Source: Streptomyces sp. NBC_00775
GTDB taxonomy: Bacteria; Actinomycetota; Actinomycetes; Streptomycetales; Streptomycetaceae
Assembly (NCBI RefSeq): GCF_036347135.1
Contig: NZ_CP108938.1
Span: forward strand, 2,666,001 to 2,730,000
Direction of reading: 5' to 3'
DNA: 64,000 bases
Position 1 is the stretch's first letter. Every line of letters starts with the position of its first letter. Positions 8,248 through 15,956 of the stretch are shown in pieces. A model generated the notes under the pieces. That model did no database searches, was not told where the DNA came from, and saw only the letters and a list, made by a program, of their open reading frames with translations. The translations under genes were made by a program, and so were the position numbers.

Positions 8248-9683
8248 GACGGGATCACGGTCGCGAAGGACTTGTACTCCAGGAACTCCTCCAGGCCGGG
8301 TACGCCGCTCTCCCGGCCGATCCCCGACTGCTTGTAGCCGCCGAACGGGACGTCGGCCGCGAAGTAGTTGCCGCCGTTGATGCTGAAGGTGCCGGTGCGG
8401 ATCCGGCGGGCCAGCGCGATGGCACGCTCCTCGTCGCCGCTCTGCACCCCGCCGGACAGGCCGAAGATCGAGTTGTTGGCGATGCGTACCGCGTCGTCGT
8501 CGCCGTCGTAGGGAATGACCGCGAGGACCGGCCCGAAGACCTCGTCCTGGGCGATCTCGCTGTCCGGGGCGACATTGCCGAGCAGGGTCGGTGTGTAGAA
8601 GAAGCCGGGGTCGACCTTCTTGCCGCCGGTGACCAGCGTGGCGCCCGCCGCTACGGCCCGCTGGACCATGCCGTCGACCTTGTCGCGCTGTCGTTCGCTG
8701 ATGAGCGGGCCCGCGTAGGTCTTCGGGTCGGTGGGATCGCCGAGGGTGACGCGGCCGAGCCCGGCGGCGACCATCCCCACGATCTCGTCGTGGTGCTCCC
8801 TGGGCACCAGCAGCCGGGAGGTGAGGGCGCAGCCCTGCCCCGAGTGGGAGCAGATGGTGAAGGCGGCGAACATGGAGGCGGTCGCGAAGTCCGCGTCGTC
8901 GAGGATGATCATGGCGGACTTGCCGCCGAGCTCCAGGAAGAGCTTCTTGATCGTGCGGCTGGCCGCTTCCATGATCCGGCGGCCGGTGGCGGTGGAGCCG
9001 GTGAAGCTGACCATGTCGACGTCGGGGTGGGTGGTGAGAATCTCGCCGACCTCGACGCGGGAGGAGGACAGGACGTTGACCACGCCGGGCGGGATGTCCG
9101 TGTGCTCGGCGATCAGCTCGCCGAGGAACAGCGTGGTCAGCGGGGTGTCCGGTGCGCCCTTGAGGACGACCGTGCAGCCGGCGGCGAGTGAGGGGGCGAG
9201 CTTGGCCAGGGCGAGCTGGTTCGGGTAGTTGTACGCGGTGATCCCGGCGACGACCCCGACGGCCTCCTTCTCCACCCAGCGGCGGTGGCGCTGCCCCCGG
9301 ATCTCGGCCTCGCCGAGTTCCTCGTTCATGGGGTACTTGCGCAGCAGGTCGGCGTAGAAGCGGACGAGCTTGACGGGATCGTCGAGCTGGGGGCCGTGGG
9401 TGAGCATGCGGGGCGCGCCGACCTCGGCGATGGTCAGCTCGCGCAGCTCCTCCAGGTGGTCGGTCAGCGCTTGGTGCAGCTGGTCGAGACAGCGGATGCG
9501 GGTCTGTACGTCGGTCGCCCAGCCGGTGGTGTCGAAGGCGCGGCGGGCGGCCGCGACGGCGGCTTCCGCGTCGGCAGCGGTGGCGTCCGGGGCCTGGTCG
9601 AGCACCTCGCCGGTGGCGGGGTTGAGCGAGGAGAAGGTCTGTTCGGTCGCGACGAGTTGTCCGTCGATGAGCAGCCGCTTCAC
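8244..9683 (-). CDS. NAD(P)-dependent aldehyde dehydrogenase
   Basis: A 479-aa ALDH-superfamily enzyme. N152 in AYNYPNQ, E251 in FLELGGKSA and the nucleophile C285 in SGQGCALTSR are all present, and the cofactor loop FTGSTATGRRI is intact. It should oxidise an aldehyde to the free acid. GTG at 9683 follows a GGAGGG ribosome site. It lies between the upstream SDR, a likely alcohol dehydrogenase, and the CoA transferase, matching alcohol-aldehyde-acid-CoA ester order. Confidence 0.93.
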   Translation of the reverse strand: MKRLLIDGQLVATEQTFSSLNPATGEVLDQAPDATAADAEAAVAAARRAFDTTGWATDVQTRIRCLDQLHQALTDHLEELRELTIAEVGAPRMLTHGPQLDDPVKLVRFYADLLRKYPMNEELGEAEIRGQRHRRWVEKEAVGVVAGITAYNYPNQLALAKLAPSLAAGCTVVLKGAPDTPLTTLFLGELIAEHTDIPPGVVNVLSSSRVEVGEILTTHPDVDMVSFTGSTATGRRIMEAASRTIKKLFLELGGKSAMIILDDADFATASMFAAFTICSHSGQGCALTSRLLVPREHHDEIVGMVAAGLGRVTLGDPTDPKTYAGPLISERQRDKVDGMVQRAVAAGATLVTGGKKVDPGFFYTPTLLGNVAPDSEIAQDEVFGPVLAVIPYDGDDDAVRIANNSIFGLSGGVQSGDEERAIALARRIRTGTFSINGGNYFAADVPFGGYKQSGIGRESGVPGLEEFLEYKSFATVIPS

Positions 9684-9759
9684 AGCCGTACCCTCCGTCC
9701 GTCGTTGAGGGAACGACGATCGATGATGAGGGAGTGCCGTCCGTCGTTGAGCGAGAGCG
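9684..9759. repeat. short imperfect duplication between SDR and ALDH genes
   Basis: The 76-bp gap contains CCGTCCGTCGTTGAG twice (about 9694-9709 and 9738-9752). The second copy is followed by TCACAGCCGCACC, which resembles TCACAGCCGTACC at the very start of the ALDH gene. It looks like a small duplication of the gene junction. Confidence 0.5.
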
Positions 9760-10494
9760 TCACAGCCGCACCACCTGTCCGCCGTCCACGCTGACGACCT
9801 GGCCGGTCAGCCAGCGCGCGGCGTCGGAGAGCAGGAACAGGACGGTGGGCGCCAGGTCTTGGGGCGTGCCCATCCGCTTGATGGCCAGGCCCTTGGTCAT
9901 CGCCTCCTGGAACTCCACCGGAACGATGCTCCGGGTGGCGTCGGTGTCGGTGGGGCCCGGTGCGATCCCGTTGACCCGGATGTTCCTGCCGCCGAGTTCG
10001 GCGGCGAGCGAGGCGGTCAGGCTGTTGATCCCGGCCTTGGCGAGCCCGTAGTAGCCGCCGCCCATCCAGGCTGCCGTGGACGACTGGTTGACGATCGCCC
10101 CGCCCTCGGTCATGTGCGGGATCACGGCGCGGGTGCAGTGCAGTGCGCCCATCAGGTTCACCTGGAGGAACCGGTTGAGGTAGTCGAGGGGAACCGTGGT
10201 GAGGCCGTCGCGCCGCATGCTGTGGAAGATCGCGGCGTTGTTGACGAGGTAGTCGATGCGCCCGAACTCCGCCATCACTGCGGCCGCCATCGCCTCCGCC
10301 GACGCGGGGTCGGCCACATCCACCTTGACGAACAGGGCGGCGTCGCCGATCTCCTTGGCGACGCGTTCGCCCTGTTCCTCATTGAGTTCGGCGACCACCA
10401 CCCGTGCGCCCTCGGCGGCCAGCGCCCGGGCGTACTCCTCGCCGATCCCCTGTCCCGCACCGGTGACGATCGCCACCTTGTCCTGGAACCGCAT
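9760..10494 (-). CDS. SDR-family oxidoreductase
   Basis: A 244-aa classical short-chain dehydrogenase. TGAGQGIG at 11-18 binds NAD(P), NNAA begins at 85, and the active site is S138/S139 with Y149-x3-K153. It ends SVDGGQ, usual for the family. It is the first gene of the leftward operon, which reaches at least the left window edge. It probably oxidises the hydroxyl made by the P450 or oxygenase. The 232-bp gap upstream carries two copies of the island's operator. Confidence 0.92.
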   Translation of the reverse strand: MRFQDKVAIVTGAGQGIGEEYARALAAEGARVVVAELNEEQGERVAKEIGDAALFVKVDVADPASAEAMAAAVMAEFGRIDYLVNNAAIFHSMRRDGLTTVPLDYLNRFLQVNLMGALHCTRAVIPHMTEGGAIVNQSSTAAWMGGGYYGLAKAGINSLTASLAAELGGRNIRVNGIAPGPTDTDATRSIVPVEFQEAMTKGLAIKRMGTPQDLAPTVLFLLSDAARWLTGQVVSVDGGQVVRL

Positions 10495-10533
10495 CCTGCC
10501 TCCTCGCTCGGATGGACGGCTTGCCCCAACGTG

Positions 10534-10559
10534 GCGGAAACTACATTCTCACTTTCCGC
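10534..10559. promoter_or_regulatory. degenerate operator upstream of leftward SDR-P450 operon
   Basis: GCGGAAA (10534-10540) and TTTCCGC (10553-10559) form an inverted repeat. Inside it, ATTCTCACT (10545-10553) is a perfect half-site of the palindrome found at 12210, 21191, 22084 and 10689; the other half is degenerate. It lies 40-65 bp upstream of the SDR start, where a repressor could block the leftward promoter. Confidence 0.55.
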
Positions 10560-10688
10560 AAATCAACCATCCGGACACGAGAATGTCTCCAGCGCTGCGA
10601 GTTGACGCACTCCAGCCACTCGCGCGACCGAAATCCGGTCTTCCGGTCAGGAGGTCCGATCTGCACAGCACTTCCGGGCGGACCAACA

Positions 10689-10707
10689 GCGAGAATACCC
10701 TTCTCGC
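10689..10707. promoter_or_regulatory. operator upstream of rightward TauD-remnant/SDR operon
   Basis: GCGAGAAT-ACC-CTTCTCGC is an inverted repeat with 3-bp centre and one mismatch. It matches the island's operator consensus (GAGAAT-N3-ATTCTC) and lies 20 bp upstream of the ATG at 10727, just before the ribosome site GGAAGGGAG. Confidence 0.7.
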
Positions 10708-10726
10708 ATCCGGAAGGGAGATTTTC

Positions 10727-10993
10727 ATGATCGAGACGAAGGAACTGAGCCCGAGCCTTGGAGTTGAGGTCACCGGCGTCGGTGACCCACTCGACAACGA
10801 GCTGATCAGCCGCTGCGCGGAGGCGCTGAAGTGGCGCGGCGTCCTGCTGATCCGTGGTCTGCATCTAGGGGGTACGGAGTTCGCCAGTACGTGCGCGGCC
10901 TACGAGAACCTGCCGGCGGCGGACCGAAAGCGGTACGACGACCTGCGGACGCTGCACCGCACCACCGTCGTCGGAGACGAGGCCCTCGCATGA
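10727..10993 (+). pseudogene. internally deleted and truncated TauD/TfdA-family dioxygenase remnant
   Basis: An 88-codon frame with a good ribosome site (GGAAGGGAG) and operator. Residues 1-46 (LSPSLGVEVTGV, then ALKWRGVLLIRGLHL) match the N terminus of TauD/TfdA 2-oxoglutarate dioxygenases. Residues 48-78 (GGTEFASTCAAYENLPAADR) match the stretch that normally comes after the HxD iron motif. The HxD region between them is absent, and so are the distal His and Arg. A deletion near codon 47 therefore joined two parts, and the C terminus is lost. It cannot bind iron in the usual way. ATGA overlap with the next gene may have preserved it as a translated leader. Confidence 0.7.
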
Positions 10994-11694
10994 AGACCGC
11001 CCTTGTCACCGGTGGTGGTTCCGGTATCGGACTGGCCGTCGCGGAGCGTCTGAAGGCGGACGGCTATCACGTCGCGACGCTCGATCTCCATCCTGCCGGA
11101 ACGACGTTCTCGCAGACCGCCGACGTCACCGACCGCGCACAGGTGGACGCGGCGCTGGCCGCCGTCAGGGATCGGCTGGGCCCGGTCACCATCCTGGTCA
11201 ACGCGGCCGGGATGGACGGCTTCAAACGCTTCCAGGACCTCACGTTCACGGCCTGGCAGCGGGTGATCGACGTCAACCTCAACGGCGTCTTCCACTGCGT
11301 GCAGGCCGTCCTGCCCGACATGCTGGAGGCCGGCTGGGGCCGCATCGTCAACATCTCCTCGTCCAGCGCGCAGTCGGGCCAGCAGTTCATGGCGCACTAC
11401 GTGGCGTCCAAGTCGGCGGTCAACGGTCTGACGAAGGCGCTGGCCCTGGAGCTCGGCCCGGCCGGCATCACCGTCAACGCGGTGCCGCCCGGCTTCATCG
11501 ACACCCCCATGCTGCGCAAGGCGGAGTCGCGCGAGCTGATCGGGGGGACGGTCGAGGACCACATCGAGCGCACCCCCGTACGCCGGGTCGGCCGCCCGGA
11601 GGACATCGCCGCGGCCTGCGCGTTCCTGGTCTCGGAGGAGGCCGGGTACATCACCGGCCAGATCCTGGGCGTGAACGGCGGGCGGAACACGTGA
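10990..11694 (+). CDS. SDR-family oxidoreductase
   Basis: A 234-aa classical SDR. TGGGSGIG at 7-14, NAAG at 71-74, serines at 123-126 (NISSSSAQSG) and Y137-x3-K141 are present. The ending GQILGVNGG is typical. It resembles 3-oxoacyl-(ACP) reductase or hydroxyacyl dehydrogenase types, but I cannot name the substrate. It is coupled to the TauD remnant upstream (ATGA) and to the carboxymuconolactone decarboxylase-like gene downstream (GTGA). Confidence 0.9.
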   Translation: MKTALVTGGGSGIGLAVAERLKADGYHVATLDLHPAGTTFSQTADVTDRAQVDAALAAVRDRLGPVTILVNAAGMDGFKRFQDLTFTAWQRVIDVNLNGVFHCVQAVLPDMLEAGWGRIVNISSSSAQSGQQFMAHYVASKSAVNGLTKALALELGPAGITVNAVPPGFIDTPMLRKAESRELIGGTVEDHIERTPVRRVGRPEDIAAACAFLVSEEAGYITGQILGVNGGRNT

Positions 11695-12218
11695 ACCGCC
11701 TCTCCCCCCTCCCGCACGCCGAGTGGGACACCGAGGCGCTGGGCGCCGTCGCACCGGGACACCCGCTGCCGCCCTCCAACGCCCTCGGACTGTTCGCCCA
11801 GCACCCCGAACTGGCCAAGGCGTTCCTGACCTTCAACCGATATCTGCTGACCGCCTCGACGCTGCCCAAGCGCACCCGCGAACTGGCCATCCTGCGGGTG
11901 GCCTGGCGGCGGCGCTGCCGCTACGAGTGGGCGCAGCACCTGCTGATCGCCCGGCGGGCCGGTGTCACCGAAGAGGAGATCGACGAGGTCCGCGCCGGAG
12001 CGCCCACGCTGCTCAACAGGGCGGTGGACGAACTCGAAACGGAGTCCTGTCTGTCCGACGCGACCTATCAGGAGCTCGCCGTCGAGCTGGACGGCCGCCG
12101 GCTCATGGACCTGGTCTTCACGGTCGGCTCGTACGGCCTGCTGGCCGCCGCCTTCAACACCTTCGAGGTGGAGCTCGATCCCGGACTACCGGAAGAGAAC
12201 TTCAATTTCCCTGAGTGA
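11691..12218 (+). CDS. carboxymuconolactone decarboxylase-family protein (AhpD-like fold)
   Basis: A 175-aa protein with the CMD core RTRELAILRVAWRRRCRYEW followed by AQHLLIARRAGVTEEEI. It lacks the CxxC pair of AhpD peroxidoredoxins, so it belongs to the decarboxylase-like branch whose functions are mostly unknown. The GTG start overlaps the SDR stop. The last codon and stop lie inside the 12210-12238 operator, which marks the boundary to the Rieske gene promoter. Confidence 0.85.
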   Translation: MNRLSPLPHAEWDTEALGAVAPGHPLPPSNALGLFAQHPELAKAFLTFNRYLLTASTLPKRTRELAILRVAWRRRCRYEWAQHLLIARRAGVTEEEIDEVRAGAPTLLNRAVDELETESCLSDATYQELAVELDGRRLMDLVFTVGSYGLLAAAFNTFEVELDPGLPEENFNFPE

Positions 12219-12238
12219 GAATGCTATTCTCACTCAGG
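12210..12238. promoter_or_regulatory. best copy of island operator, upstream of Rieske oxygenase
   Basis: CCTGAGTGAGAAT-GCT-ATTCTCACTCAGG: 13-bp perfect arms around a 3-bp centre. It spans the stop of the CMD gene and ends 14 bp before the Rieske ATG. TATTCT inside it could serve as a -10 box. The same core at divergent promoters argues for a DNA operator rather than only an mRNA hairpin. Confidence 0.75.
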
Positions 12239-12252
12239 AGAAGGGAGTGACC

Positions 12253-13518
12253 ATGCCACACTTCGCCAAACCGGCAGCGGGGAGCTGGACCGAGCAGTAC
12301 CCCGAGCTGGGCACCGGCCCCGTGAACTACGAGGACTCCATCGATCCCGCGTACTACGAGGCCGAGCGGGAGGCCATCTTCAAGCGGACCTGGCTGAACG
12401 TCGGGCGCGTCGAGCTCCTGCCGAAGACCGGCAGCTACTTCACCAAGGAGCTCGCGGTCGCGGACACCTCGCTGATCCTCGTGCGGGGCAGGGACCAGCA
12501 GATCCGCGCCTTCCACAACGTCTGCCGGCACCGCGGCAACAAGCTGGTCTGGAACGACTACCCGGGAGAGGAGGTCAAGGGCACCTGCCGCCAGTTCACC
12601 TGCAAGTACCACGCCTGGCGGTACGACCTGGCGGGCGACCTCACGTTCGTCCAGCAGGAGGAGGAGTTCTTCGGCCTCGACAAGGGCGAGTACGGCCTGA
12701 AGTCCGTGCGCTGCGAGATCTGGGAAGGCTTCGTCTTCGTCAATCTCGACCCCGACGCGCAGCCGCTGGCCGAGTACCTCGGCGAGATGGCCAAGGGCCT
12801 GGAGGGCTACCCCTTCCACGAGATGACCGAGGTCTTCACGTACAAGGCCGAGGTGGGCAGCAACTGGAAGCTGTTCATCGACGCGTTCGCGGAGTTCTAC
12901 CACGCGCCCGTCCTGCATCTGAAGCAGGCCGTGAAGGGCGAGGCCGACAAGCTCTTCACCATCGGCTTCGAGGCGCTGCACTACGAACTGCACAGCCCGC
13001 ACTCGATGATCTCCTCCTGGGGCGGCATGTCACCCCCGAAGGACCTGAACATGGTCAAGCCGGTCGAACGGGTGCTGCGCAGCGGCCTGTTCGGCCCCTG
13101 GGACCGCCCCGACATCGCGGGCCTCGACACACTGCCGGCCGGGCTCAACCCGGCCCGGCACCGGGCATGGGGCAGCGATTCCTTCGAGTTCTTCCCCAAC
13201 ATGACGCTGCTGGTCTGGGCGCCGGGCTGGTATCTGACGTACCACTACTGGCCGACCGCGGTGGACAAGCACGTCTTCGAGGCGAACCTGTACTTCGCGC
13301 CCGCCAGGACGGCACGCGAGCGGCTGGCCCAGGAGCTCGCGGCGGTGACGTTCAAGGAGTACGCGCTCCAGGACGGCAACACCCTGGAGGCCACCCAGAC
13401 CATGCTCCGGAGCCGCGCTGTCATGGACTTCCCGCTCAACGACCAGGAGATCCTCCTGCGCCATCTGCACAAGGTGGTCGGGGACTACGTCAAGGAGCAT
13501 GCCGATGCTGCCGACTGA
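12253..13518 (+). CDS. Rieske non-haem iron oxygenase, alpha subunit
   Basis: A 421-aa ring-hydroxylating oxygenase large subunit. The Rieske [2Fe-2S] ligands are C81-x-H83 and C107-x2-H110. The mononuclear iron site is D200/E204 with H207 and H212 (AEFYHAPVLH). Architecture and length fit the single-component-type alpha subunits acting on aromatic, steroidal or terpenoid substrates. No beta subunit, ferredoxin or reductase follows; the P450 ferredoxin of the other operon could serve. ATG at 12253 follows AAGGGAG. The operator at 12210 lies directly upstream. Confidence 0.92.
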   Translation: MPHFAKPAAGSWTEQYPELGTGPVNYEDSIDPAYYEAEREAIFKRTWLNVGRVELLPKTGSYFTKELAVADTSLILVRGRDQQIRAFHNVCRHRGNKLVWNDYPGEEVKGTCRQFTCKYHAWRYDLAGDLTFVQQEEEFFGLDKGEYGLKSVRCEIWEGFVFVNLDPDAQPLAEYLGEMAKGLEGYPFHEMTEVFTYKAEVGSNWKLFIDAFAEFYHAPVLHLKQAVKGEADKLFTIGFEALHYELHSPHSMISSWGGMSPPKDLNMVKPVERVLRSGLFGPWDRPDIAGLDTLPAGLNPARHRAWGSDSFEFFPNMTLLVWAPGWYLTYHYWPTAVDKHVFEANLYFAPARTARERLAQELAAVTFKEYALQDGNTLEATQTMLRSRAVMDFPLNDQEILLRHLHKVVGDYVKEHADAAD

Positions 13519-13825
13519 CTTCGCCGCACTGGAGCCGTACGGCGACTGGATCCTGGAGAACGAGCGGGACCGGTACGCCAAGCGCCTGGCCAGCTCGATG
13601 GAGGAGATGCAGGCCTTCTACGACGCGGCGTTCCCGCTGCTGGAGAAGGCCGCCGCGCACCTCGACGAATTCGTGCTCCACGAACTGCCCGAAGCGGAGC
13701 GCAATCTGCTGCTCCTGATGTTCTCCCTCGTGAATGTGTCGTTCCCGGTCGAGGTGTGGAAGCAGCCCAGGGTGCCGGACAGCGGCGCCGCCTATCTCGA
13801 CCTCGTCGTCGAACCCAGGGTCTGA
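13505..13825 (+). CDS. small protein of unknown function linked to Rieske oxygenase
   Basis: A 106-aa, mostly helical acidic protein. It has no signal peptide, no membrane segment and no cysteine pairs, so it is not a ferredoxin. It overlaps the end of the Rieske gene by 14 nt. ATG at 13505 has AAGGAG seven bases upstream; ATG at 13499 is too close to that site. The tight coupling suggests an accessory or structural partner of the oxygenase, but I do not recognise a family. Confidence 0.7.
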   Translation: MLPTDFAALEPYGDWILENERDRYAKRLASSMEEMQAFYDAAFPLLEKAAAHLDEFVLHELPEAERNLLLLMFSLVNVSFPVEVWKQPRVPDSGAAYLDLVVEPRV

Positions 13826-13830
13826 GCGGC

Positions 13831-15063
13831 ATGCTCACGCTCAGAGCCGCGCGTGTGCTGCATGTCGAGACGGGGGAGATCGAGGAGCCGGGGCTGATCG
13901 GCGTCGACGGCGACCGCATCACGTACGGCGGCGCAGCCAGGCGCGGCAGCCACGGCGCCGAGGGTGACGTACTGGACCTGGGGGACGTCACCCTGCTCCC
14001 CGGCCTGATGGACATGGAGGTCAACCTCCTGATGGGCGGCCGGGGAGAAATCGCGGGCCTCTCCCTCGTCCAGGACGATCCGCCGCTGCGGATGCTCCGC
14101 GGGGTGGCCAACGCCCGCCGTACGCTGCGCTCGGGGTTCACGACGGTCAGGAACCTCGGTCTGTTCGTGAAGACCGGCGGGTATCTGCTGGACGTCGCGC
14201 TGGCCAAGGCCATCGACGCCGGGTGGATCGACGGCCCCCGTATCGTCCCCGCGGGACACGCCATCACCCCGACCGGCGGCCATCTCGACCCCACGGTGTT
14301 CGGCGCGTACGCGCCCGGGATCATGCCGCTGTCCATCGAGGAAGGCGTCGCCAACGGGGTCGACGAGGTGCGCAAGGCCGTCCGGTACCAGATCAAGCAC
14401 GGGGCACGGCTGATCAAGGTCTGCGCGTCCGGCGGCGTGATGTCGCACACCGGCCTGCCGGGCGCGCAGCACTACTCCGACGAGGAGCTGCGGGCCATCG
14501 TGGACGAGGCCCACCGGCGCGGCCTGAAGGTGGCGGCCCACACTCATGGCGCCGACGCGGTCCGGGCAGCCGTGGAGGCCGAGATCGACTGCATCGAGCA
14601 CGGCTTCCTGCTGGACGACGAGACCATCGAGCTGATGGCCTCGCGCGGCACCTTCCTGGTGCCGACCACCGCGCTGATCGACGGGATGGACATGTCCCAT
14701 GCCGCGCCCGAACTGCGGGCCAAGGCCGCCGAGATCTTCCCGCACGCCCGGTCCGTGGTCGCCCGGGCGGTCAAGGCGGGCGTCAAGCTGGCGGTCGGCA
14801 CGGACGCGCCGGCGATCCCGCACGGCCGGGGCGCGCAGGAGCTGGCCGCGCTGGTCGAGCGAGGCATGGAGCCACTGGAGGTGCTCCGGGCGGCGACCGT
14901 CAACGCGGCCGAGCTGATCGAGGCGGACGACCGGGGCCGGATCGCCGAGGGGCTGCTCGCGGATCTGATCGCCGTACCGGGCAACCCGCTTGAGGACATG
15001 TCGGTGATGGCGGACGTCAGGTTCGTGATGAAGGGGGGCAAGGTCTTCCGGCACGAGTCGTGA
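13831..15063 (+). CDS. amidohydrolase-superfamily protein with altered first metal motif
   Basis: A 410-aa protein of the imidazolonepropionase/Xaa-Pro-dipeptidase-like amidohydrolase branch. The order is right: PGLMDMEVN (57-65), lysine in LIKVCASGGVMS, HTHG, EHGF and GTDAPAIPHG. However, the DxHxH motif that binds the first metal reads D61-M-E63-V-N65, so both histidines are replaced. It may be a mononuclear-metal subgroup or inactive for hydrolysis. It ends the rightward operon, 6 bp after the small gene, and stops at a very strong hairpin. Confidence 0.85.
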   Translation: MLTLRAARVLHVETGEIEEPGLIGVDGDRITYGGAARRGSHGAEGDVLDLGDVTLLPGLMDMEVNLLMGGRGEIAGLSLVQDDPPLRMLRGVANARRTLRSGFTTVRNLGLFVKTGGYLLDVALAKAIDAGWIDGPRIVPAGHAITPTGGHLDPTVFGAYAPGIMPLSIEEGVANGVDEVRKAVRYQIKHGARLIKVCASGGVMSHTGLPGAQHYSDEELRAIVDEAHRRGLKVAAHTHGADAVRAAVEAEIDCIEHGFLLDDETIELMASRGTFLVPTTALIDGMDMSHAAPELRAKAAEIFPHARSVVARAVKAGVKLAVGTDAPAIPHGRGAQELAALVERGMEPLEVLRAATVNAAELIEADDRGRIAEGLLADLIAVPGNPLEDMSVMADVRFVMKGGKVFRHES

Positions 15064-15122
15064 GCGGGCTTGTTCGAAGGGCGAGACGCGGTCGGCGTCT
15101 CGCCCTTCGAACAACCCCGCTC
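15062..15122. terminator. bidirectional terminator between convergent operons
   Basis: A perfect 20-bp stem (15070-15089 with 15095-15114) closes on a 5-nt loop, and 8 flanking bases extend it with one mismatch. The stem spans the stop-codon regions of both convergent genes. It has no U-tract, as is common in actinomycetes. Confidence 0.85.
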
Positions 15123-15915
15123 ACTGCGACTTGATGTGGTCCTTCATCTCCTCCAGCCGCGTGAGAATCGGATATCCGCCCACGCTCAACGCGTTCCCGT
15201 GCCCGGTCTCATGGATGTCGAACACCGACTGCACGGCCGCGTAGAAGCCCTGTACGTCCAGGGTCTGGTTGACGGCCCGCTTGGCCTGCCGGAGGGCGAA
15301 GGGATGCATCTGGGCGATCTGTGCGGCCAACTCCAGGACGGCCTCGTCGAGTTGGTCCAGCGGTACGACCCGGTTGACCATTCCGACCTTCTCCGCCTCC
15401 TCGGCGGTGACGGCCCTCCCCGTGAAGAGAATCTCCTTCGCCTTGCGCGCGCCCAGCTCCCAGGTGTGCCCGTGGTACTCCACTCCCCCGATGCCCATGT
15501 GCACCACGGGATCGGAGAACTCCGCGTTCTCCGCGGCCACGATCAGATCGCAGGGCCAGCACAGCATGAGCCCGCCCGCGATGCACTTGCCCTGCACGGC
15601 GGCGATCGAGGGCTTGGGCACATTGCGCCAGCGCAGCGTGTACTCCAGATACCGGCGCGCCTCGGCGGTGTAGATCCACTCCAGGGTGATCTCCTTCGGG
15701 GCCGGCCAGCGGTCCTTCAGGTCGTGTCCGGCGGAGAAGTGCCGCCCCTTGCCCCGCAGCACGATGACCCGTACGTCCTCGTCGGCCGCGGCCCGGGTCC
15801 AGGCCGCGTCCAGGTCGTCGAGCAGCGCCATGGTCTGGGCGTTGGCGACCTCGGGCCGGTTCAGCGTGATGACCGCCACCCGGTCGCTGACCTCGTACAG
15901 GATCTGGTCGTCCAT
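15121..15915 (-). CDS. enoyl-CoA hydratase/isomerase-family protein
   Basis: A 264-aa crotonase-fold protein. VAVITLNRPEVANAQT, FSAGHDLKD (oxyanion-hole loop) and VQGKCIAGGLML are typical. The second acidic position reads SDPVVHMGIGGVEY, with an H/E arrangement seen in less-characterised hydratases. It should hydrate an enoyl-CoA in beta-oxidation. I prefer ATG 15915, which has AAGGACG upstream; ATG 15960 overlaps the ACAD stop but would translate a run of 7-bp repeats. It is the last gene of the leftward beta-oxidation operon. Confidence 0.88.
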   Translation of the reverse strand: MDDQILYEVSDRVAVITLNRPEVANAQTMALLDDLDAAWTRAAADEDVRVIVLRGKGRHFSAGHDLKDRWPAPKEITLEWIYTAEARRYLEYTLRWRNVPKPSIAAVQGKCIAGGLMLCWPCDLIVAAENAEFSDPVVHMGIGGVEYHGHTWELGARKAKEILFTGRAVTAEEAEKVGMVNRVVPLDQLDEAVLELAAQIAQMHPFALRQAKRAVNQTLDVQGFYAAVQSVFDIHETGHGNALSVGGYPILTRLEEMKDHIKSQ

Positions 15916-15930
15916 CCGCGTCGTCCTTGT

Positions 15931-15951
15931 CTGAAGTCTGAAGTCTGAAGG
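15931..15951. repeat. three tandem copies of CTGAAGT/C
   Basis: CTGAAGT-CTGAAGT-CTGAAGG lies in the gap between the ACAD gene and the hydratase start. A 7-bp unit would shift the reading frame with copy number, which supports the start downstream of it (15915). Confidence 0.6.
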
Positions 15952-15956
15952 CTTGG

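Noticed and set aside
10571..10592. Further operator copy at GACACGAGAATGTCTCC
   Set aside because: Only the left half (GAGAAT) matches and the right half is absent, so I did not count it as a sixth site.
13792..15114. 440-codon minus-strand frame
   Set aside because: It is opposite the amidohydrolase and starts inside the terminator stem; shadow of GC-rich coding DNA.
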